Part shown: positions 59,582 through 64,000 of the stretch, piece after piece | How positions within the stretch are numbered: the stretch's first letter is position 1 | How the letters are laid out: the number at the start of each line of letters is the position of its first letter | NCBI GenBank assembly: GCA_002482645.1 | Contig: DLGJ01000012.1 | Coordinates: 186,001 to 250,000, forward strand | DNA: 64,000 bases | From: Hyphomicrobiaceae bacterium UBA7697 | GTDB taxonomy: Bacteria; Pseudomonadota; Alphaproteobacteria; Rhizobiales; Methyloligellaceae | Direction: 5' to 3' | Notes under the pieces: generated by a model | What the model saw: the letters and a program-made list of their open reading frames with translations, nothing else | What the model was told of the DNA's origin: nothing | Database searches by the model: none | Program-made: the position numbers and the translations under genes

Positions 59582-61016
59582 CGGTCGATCCGAGCGCGCC
59601 GAGAATGCGCGCCCAGCTGCGGGCGCCTTTTTCGAAACTGCTGAGATTGTACTTCTCGTTCGGCGAGTGAATGCGGTCGTCCTCCAAGGCGAAGCCGACA
59701 AGAAGGGCGTCCATGCCAAGGCGCGTCCGGAAGGCCTCCACGATGGGGATGGACGCACCGCAGCCGACAATCACCGGAGGCTTGCCCCATTCGGCCTCCA
59801 AGGCCCGCGCCGTGGCGCGAAAGGCCGGAGCGTTCGTATCGAAACCGACGGCGGGCGATCCGCCTTCGCCCTTGTAAGCGACGCCGACATCCGCGGGCAG
59901 GCGATCGGCGATGTAGCGATGCAGACCTTCGATGAGTTTTTCGGGCTGCTGACCGGGCACCAGCCGGAACGAGAATTTCGCCGAAGCCTCCGCTGGGATC
60001 ACCGTCTTCGTGCCTGGTCCGGTATAGCCGCCGACGATGCCGTTCACCTCGACCGTCGGCCGCGACCAAAGCTGTTCGAGTACATTGCGATCCTTTTCTC
60101 CGGCCGGCACGCGCAAGCCCACCTCGCCGAGAAACGCATCCGCATCGAATTGCAGTGCCTGCCAGGCCGCGCGCTGTTCGATGGAGGGCTCCTGCACGCC
60201 GTCGTAAAAGCCGGGAATGGTGATCCGGCCGGCGTCGTCATGCAGTCCCGCGATCAATTCGGCGAGTACGCGGATGGGGTTCCGCGCGGGGCCGCCATAG
60301 ATGCCCGAATGGAGATCGCGCGAGGGGCCGGACAGCGTGACCTCCGAGAAGGCCAAGCCGCGCAAGAAAGCCGTGATGGCCGGTGTGCGCGCGTCCCATT
60401 GGCCTGTGTCGCAGACGAGGGCGATATCGGCCTTCAAGGATTGTCCATGCGCCTGAAGAAACGGCTCGAGACTGGGGCTGCCGGATTCTTCTTCGCCTTC
60501 GAGCAGGACCGTGACGTCGACGGGCAGGGTCCCCTCGGCCGTCATCCAGGCCCGGCAGGCCTCGATGAAGGTCATGACCTGTCCTTTGTCGTCCGAAGCG
60601 CCGCGCGCGACGATGACCTTGCCATGGGTGGGGTCGTCGGCGAGGCGCGCCTCGAAGGGCGGCACCGTCCAAGCCTCCAAGGGATCGGGCGGCTGCACAT
60701 CGTAGTGGCCGTAAAACAGCACGTGAGGGCGGGAGGCGCCGCTACCGGTCCCACGCCAGCGGCCAACCACCATCGGCTTTCCGCCGGTGGCTTCGATCCG
60801 GGCATCAAAGCCGGTTTCGCGCAATGTGTCCGCGCACCAGCCCGCGGCCTTGAGGCAATCGTCGTGATAGGCGGGATCGGTCGAGATGCTGGGAATGGCG
60901 AGGAACTGGAACAGTCGCTCAAGCGCGGCGGCGCGTCCGTTCGCGAGCGAATCCAAGACGTCGGCAAGTCCAGAGTCCAGCGCGCGGTCCGCCGCGCCAT
61001 TGTCCCGCAGTGTCAT
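59571..61016 (-). CDS. M20-family metallopeptidase (dipeptidase)
   Basis: 481 residues, cytoplasmic zinc peptidase of the M20/M25/M40 family. Metal and catalytic residues: FYGHYDVQPPDPLEAW (His, Asp), VARGASDDKGQVMTFI, VLLEGEEESGSPSLEPF (Glu pair), DTGQWDARTPAI and C-terminal DDRIHSPNEKYN (His). The dimerisation domain is at about 215-340. Overlaps the RNase T2 gene downstream. Cold-shock gene cspA terminator lies upstream of the start. Confidence 0.94.
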   Translation of the reverse strand: MTLRDNGAADRALDSGLADVLDSLANGRAAALERLFQFLAIPSISTDPAYHDDCLKAAGWCADTLRETGFDARIEATGGKPMVVGRWRGTGSGASRPHVLFYGHYDVQPPDPLEAWTVPPFEARLADDPTHGKVIVARGASDDKGQVMTFIEACRAWMTAEGTLPVDVTVLLEGEEESGSPSLEPFLQAHGQSLKADIALVCDTGQWDARTPAITAFLRGLAFSEVTLSGPSRDLHSGIYGGPARNPIRVLAELIAGLHDDAGRITIPGFYDGVQEPSIEQRAAWQALQFDADAFLGEVGLRVPAGEKDRNVLEQLWSRPTVEVNGIVGGYTGPGTKTVIPAEASAKFSFRLVPGQQPEKLIEGLHRYIADRLPADVGVAYKGEGGSPAVGFDTNAPAFRATARALEAEWGKPPVIVGCGASIPIVEAFRTRLGMDALLVGFALEDDRIHSPNEKYNLSSFEKGARSWARILGALGSTDAA

Positions 61017-61044
61017 GGCCTCGCCTCTATTGCAACGTTTGGAA

Positions 61045-61099
61045 AATAAAAAACCCGCCGACGATAACGGCGTCTTACGACGCCGGTATCGCGGCGGGT
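61045..61099 (-). terminator. Strong terminator of the cold-shock gene
   Basis: ACCCGCCG (61053-61060) and CGGCGGGT (61092-61099) enclose a second stem (CGATA/TATCG and CGGCGTC/GACGCCG), making an almost continuous long hairpin. On the minus strand a run TTTTTTATTTT follows (61045-61052), so it is a rho-independent terminator for cspA. Confidence 0.95.
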
Positions 61100-61126
61100 G
61101 GTAATCATGTTCAAGTTTTCGGGACG

Positions 61127-61342
61127 TTATTCTCCGAGCTGGACATTGATGGCCTGAGGCCCTTTGCCCCGGCGATCCGGCTCCGTCTCGAACGAGACCC
61201 GAGCCCCTTCATCGAGGGCCGGAATGCCCGAGCGTTGTAAAGATGAGATGTGCAGGAACACGTCCTTTCCACCATCGTCCGGCGTGATAAAGCCGAAACC
61301 CCGCGAATGATTAAAGAATTTGACCGTACCGGTCTGACGCAT
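61127..61342 (-). CDS. cspA: Cold-shock domain protein
   Basis: Single-stranded nucleic-acid binding CSD of 71 residues: GTVKFFNHSRGFGFITPDDG with RNP1, DVFLHISSLQRSGIPAL with RNP2, and a Lys-Gly-Pro end (RRGKGPQAINVQLGE). Phe cluster on the RNP surface is intact. RNA-chaperone role in cold or stress. Clear terminator downstream, monocistronic. Confidence 0.96.
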   Translation of the reverse strand: MRQTGTVKFFNHSRGFGFITPDDGGKDVFLHISSLQRSGIPALDEGARVSFETEPDRRGKGPQAINVQLGE

Positions 61343-61558
61343 GGGAAGCTCCTTTCCCCGTAAAAAGCGCCGCGCGAGCGCGGATACATAGGCAAGTCTT
61401 ATGAAGCGGGAAAAGAAACCACGTCATGTCCCAAGGAATGTACGCGGCCAGCCTCTACCCTGTTTCGCAGGCTGCCCAATAAAGCGCCTCACTCTAGTTG
61501 CGTCTGCCAGCCATGCGCAAGACCTGATCTTTGATCTACGCTGCGGCGGATGGAACAA

Positions 61559-61858
61559 CTAGTTGGGGTACGGCGACTGGTTCGGTGGGCCGTTCAGGTG
61601 GTAGCCGCCAGGTCCATAGTCGTAGCCGGGCGATTCTTTCGACTGCTTGGGCATCTCAGGGACGCCCCACACGTCGCTCAAGGTCCAAGACGTGCCGCCG
61701 ATGGCGGGTCCCCGATGAGGCTTCCTCAACACGCGTTCGGAGCGATCGCCGCGGACACCGTCCTGGGCCTGGACCGCCTCCATAGCGAGGCCGAAAGAGG
61801 TGGCGACGATAAGGGCCGCGAGGGGAAGCGTTCTGGCGAACGCCGTGAACGTGAGCAT
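61559..61858 (-). CDS. Small secreted protein, unknown
   Basis: 99 residues from ATG 61858 (GGAGG 8 bases upstream). Signal peptide (MLTFTAFARTLPLAALIVAT, cleavage near AVQA), then a charged region (GVRGDRSERVLRKPHRGP), TSWTLSDVWGVPEMPKQ and a Pro/Gly/Tyr-rich C-terminus (YDYGPGGYHLNGPPNQSPYP). No named family. Upstream in-frame codons to 62038 give an unlikely N-terminus. Confidence 0.7.
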   Translation of the reverse strand: MLTFTAFARTLPLAALIVATSFGLAMEAVQAQDGVRGDRSERVLRKPHRGPAIGGTSWTLSDVWGVPEMPKQSKESPGYDYGPGGYHLNGPPNQSPYPN

Positions 61859-62121
61859 TTGGTAGCCTCCGGTCAGGCCGGGCTCCGTTTGGCCCGTCTT
61901 TCGAATCATCAGTCTATGTGGTTCGTGTGCAGCATGCACGCGCATTCGCCGATTATGGAGGCTTTCGGGGCCATTGCCTGTGGCTTCCGGGCAACGATCG
62001 AAAATGTTCTGCAGGCGTCGCCGTCGCGCCCCGGACATGAAGAAAGGGACACCCGGCTACCGGCCAGGCGTCCCTCGGATTGGCTGAGCCCGCTCTCGGG
62101 CGGGCGAACCGGCGTACCCCT

Positions 62122-62481
62122 TTAGCGCAGCGGGGTGATGCTGACCTTCGCGGTGCCGCTGCCGATCATGCCGATCTGTGCCGCGGCGGCCTTGGAGAGG
62201 TCGATGACCCGGCCGCCGGTAAAGGGGCCGCGATCGTTGATCCGTACGACAACCGAGCGGCCGTTGTGCAGATTCTTTACGCGCACCTTCGTGCCGAAGG
62301 GCAGCGTACGGTGCGCGGCGGTCAGGGCATTGGGGTTCATGCGTTCCCCACTGGCAGTCGTCGAGCGGAGCGCATACCACGATGCGTGTCCGACTTGAGC
62401 TGCGTTCGCGGTGCCGAGCGGCAGCAGGATGGCCGCTGCAAGAAGTCCCACCAACATAAGTTTCGTGCGCATTTCCATCAT
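62122..62481 (-). CDS. RlpA-like double-psi beta-barrel protein
   Basis: 119 residues: signal peptide (MRTKLMLVGLLAAAILLPLG) then a DPBB domain, GHASWYALRSTTASGERMNP, TAAHRTLPFGTKVRVKNLHN and VVVRINDRGPFTGGRVIDLS with catalytic Asp. RlpA family cleaves naked glycan strands at the septum; this version lacks a lipobox and SPOR domain, so is a soluble periplasmic form. Start 62481 or MRTK at 62469; GAGGAG about 11 bases before the first. Confidence 0.92.
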   Translation of the reverse strand: MMEMRTKLMLVGLLAAAILLPLGTANAAQVGHASWYALRSTTASGERMNPNALTAAHRTLPFGTKVRVKNLHNGRSVVVRINDRGPFTGGRVIDLSKAAAAQIGMIGSGTAKVSITPLR

Positions 62482-62951
62482 GCGTTTCTTGTCTCCTCGA
62501 GTTCTTTGGGAGGTTTGGTGAAGCGGCTGCCCCAGTCGCGAGGCGGCCGTTTCATCGTATGCAGCTGGACTTTAGGGAAGAAAGCGGCGGAAAACTGGCT
62601 GCGTCTTGGTCTTTGGGAGGCCATTTACAGGCCGCGCGGGCCACAGTTTTGCGAAATATTACAGAAGCTTAAATTTTTTCGGGAATTGCCGTAGCCATTT
62701 GACGCGGGGACGCGGACGAGCCGGGCTTTTCGGAGCCGCCCCGCCTTCGGGGTGCTGGCGCTCATCCGTGGCGATGGGCGGTCCTCAAATCGCCGGCCGC
62801 CGGGCGCAAATCCGCCAGGGGGTTGAGCTCGCGAAAATTGTTCCTAAATCTTTGACTCGTAGCATCGTTTGCTTGCCCTTTTTTGCGCTTATTGCAAGGC
62901 TTGCGGATACACACGGATTCCATTTGAGTGAACGCCAAGGACACGAGAGAA
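62482..62951. other. Intergenic region, no gene seen
   Basis: 470 bases between the divergent RlpA-like and DUF3072-type genes. An AT-rich stretch (62650-62690) may hold the promoter of either. No RNA gene or palindrome was recognised. Confidence 0.4.
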
Positions 62952-63185
62952 ATGGGACGAGACAAGACGAGTCCTGAGGCTCAGGAGAGCCAATATATGC
63001 CCGCCGACTCCAACGGCATGGAGCCGATGACCATGGACCAGGCGGCGCGTCTCAAAATGCTGGCCGACGAAATGCATGATCCTCGCGCGTTCGAGCAGGG
63101 TTTGAGCCGTCGCGAGGCCTCCCGGCGCATCGACGTATTGCGGGAGAAGATCAGGATCTGGGAACTCCCGCCGCACACCGATTAG
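62952..63185 (+). CDS. DUF3072-type small protein
   Basis: About 77 residues, cytoplasmic. C-terminal core MTMDQAARLKMLADEMHDPR and LSRREASRRIDVLREKIRIW matches the DUF3072 pattern, helix-turn-helix-like small domain of unknown function. N-terminal 30 residues (MGRDKTSPEAQESQYMPADS) are disordered. Start is ATG 62952 (GAGAG upstream); GTG 62928 also possible. Confidence 0.75.
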   Translation: MGRDKTSPEAQESQYMPADSNGMEPMTMDQAARLKMLADEMHDPRAFEQGLSRREASRRIDVLREKIRIWELPPHTD

Positions 63186-63325
63186 CGGCGGAGAGTCTGT
63201 GCGTTGTTCCATGGCGCTTCCGGCGTGCGTTCCTTGCATGTGTTCTTTGCGTGCCAAGCGGTCCGCTGTCTCTTGCGATCGGGGCGCCGCCGGTGTTCTT
63301 GACGGCGCCGTGACGCGGCCATAAC

Positions 63326-63369
63326 AGCGCCATGACGCCGCCATGACGCCGCCATGACGCCGCCATGAC
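63326..63369. repeat. Four tandem 11-bp units (GCCGCCATGAC)
   Basis: Units at 63326-63336 (one change), 63337-63347, 63348-63358 and 63359-63369, in the gap before the lytic transglycosylase gene. Another short tandem repeat like those at 6355 and 21903. Confidence 0.85.
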
Positions 63370-63444
63370 AGGCCGGTGCCGATCTCGTTGCTTGCGCGCC
63401 TCTTCCGCTTGACGGATGCCGCCCGACTGGGTTCAGTGGCGCGC

Positions 63445-64000
63445 ATGGCTAGATTCCCCCTGACTCGCGTCATTCGATACACAGCGCTTGCTGGCCTTTG
63501 TGCGGCGGTGCTGTTCGGTTCCGCTTCGTCCGCCGTTGCGCAGAAATGTCCCGGTCCCGCCGGGTTCGACAAATGGCTGCAAGGGTTCAAGCAGCAGGCG
63601 ATCGCAGAGGGGATCTCGCCGCAGACCGTGAACTCCGCGCTCGCCGGCGTGACCTACGACCCGAACGTTATCGCCAAGGACCGCGCGCAGGGCGTGTTCG
63701 CGCAGGATTTCCTGACCTTCTCAAGCCGGATGGCCAACAACAACAGGTTGGCCAGCGGCAAGGCGCGGCTAAAGAAGTATGCGCCGGTGTTCCAACGCAT
63801 CGAGCAGCAATACGGCGTGCCCGGGCCGGTCCTCGTCGCATATTGGGGTCTCGAGACGGACTTTGGCGCCTTCATGGGAAACCTCGACAGCATCCGGTCG
63901 CTCGCCACCCTCAGCTACGATTGCCGCCGGCCCGAGGAGTTCCAGGCGCAACTTTTGGATGCCCTGCGCGTGCTCGATCGTGGGGATCTTCGGCGCCAGC
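63445..64000 (+). CDS. Lytic murein transglycosylase, MltB family (partial)
   Basis: Begins at 63445 (MARFPLTRVIRYTALAGLCA) and runs off the window after 185 codons, so the C-terminus is missing. Signal peptide then FDKWLQGFKQQAIAEGISPQ, TVNSALAGVTYDPNVIAKDR, FAQDFLTFSSRMANNNRL and the catalytic Glu region VLVAYWGLETDFGAFMGNLD. This matches the SLT_2/MltB type that cleaves peptidoglycan to 1,6-anhydro muropeptides. Secreted or lipid-anchored status cannot be seen in the start region. Confidence 0.93.
   Translation, partial: MARFPLTRVIRYTALAGLCAAVLFGSASSAVAQKCPGPAGFDKWLQGFKQQAIAEGISPQTVNSALAGVTYDPNVIAKDRAQGVFAQDFLTFSSRMANNNRLASGKARLKKYAPVFQRIEQQYGVPGPVLVAYWGLETDFGAFMGNLDSIRSLATLSYDCRRPEEFQAQLLDALRVLDRGDLRRQ

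Overview
The window is high-GC alphaproteobacterial DNA, most likely from a Hyphomicrobiales methylotroph. The housekeeping gene order (prs, pgeF, midA-like, lgt, ubiK, ybjN-like, proC; moaE-moaD-pgsA-uvrC) fits that order, and the centre holds a large methylated-amine utilisation region. Genus cannot be fixed from sequence reading alone. No rRNA, tRNA, CRISPR array, insertion sequence or prophage was seen.

Region 1 (about 1-21.9 kb) is mostly conserved chromosome: PRPP synthetase, a lipoprotein, PgeF, a MidA-type methyltransferase, Lgt, UbiK, a YbjN-family protein, ProC, a TetR regulator, an EnvZ/OmpR-type pair co-transcribed with a MarR regulator, IlvE, BluB, a glutamine amidotransferase divergent from a LysR regulator, a Rid-family protein, MoaE/MoaD, PgsA, UvrC, a short-chain reductase, a TorF-type outer-membrane protein and a methyltransferase.

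Region 2 (about 22-31.9 kb) begins the accessory block: a 57-residue TatA too small for usual ORF cut-offs, a molybdopterin oxidoreductase, a branched-chain-amino-acid-type ABC transporter split into two convergent operons (livK-livH-livM rightward, livG-livF plus an unknown protein leftward), and a first APC-family permease.

Region 3 (about 32-57 kb) is the methylamine core. A GcvT-like folate aminomethyltransferase is divergent from a trimethylamine dehydrogenase (tmd). Tmd is followed by a DgcB-like membrane Fe-S protein, a leucine-rich-repeat-variant protein and etfBA: a complete proposed route TMA to ETF to membrane quinone. A degenerate PAS-PAS-GGDEF protein, a soluble NarXL-type two-component pair, an XRE-cupin regulator, a universal stress protein and RibBA follow. 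Then comes an operon of an FAD amine oxidoreductase, gmaS, mgsA, mgsB, mgsC, a small unknown protein and a second APC permease: the N-methylglutamate route for monomethylamine. The usual four-subunit N-methylglutamate dehydrogenase (mgdABCD) and any dimethylamine enzyme are absent from the window. The separate FAD protein and the separate GcvT-like protein correspond to two halves of that complex and are the most interesting candidates here. Perfect palindromes sharing TCAA-N5-TTGA lie before the XRE-cupin gene and before the mgs operon, suggesting one regulator for both.

Region 4 (about 57-64 kb) returns to cell-envelope and general genes: an outer-membrane beta-barrel, an RNase T2, an M20 peptidase, a cold-shock protein with a clear terminator, two small secreted proteins (one RlpA-like), a DUF3072-type protein and a lytic transglycosylase cut by the window end. 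Short tandem repeats occur in several intergenic gaps.
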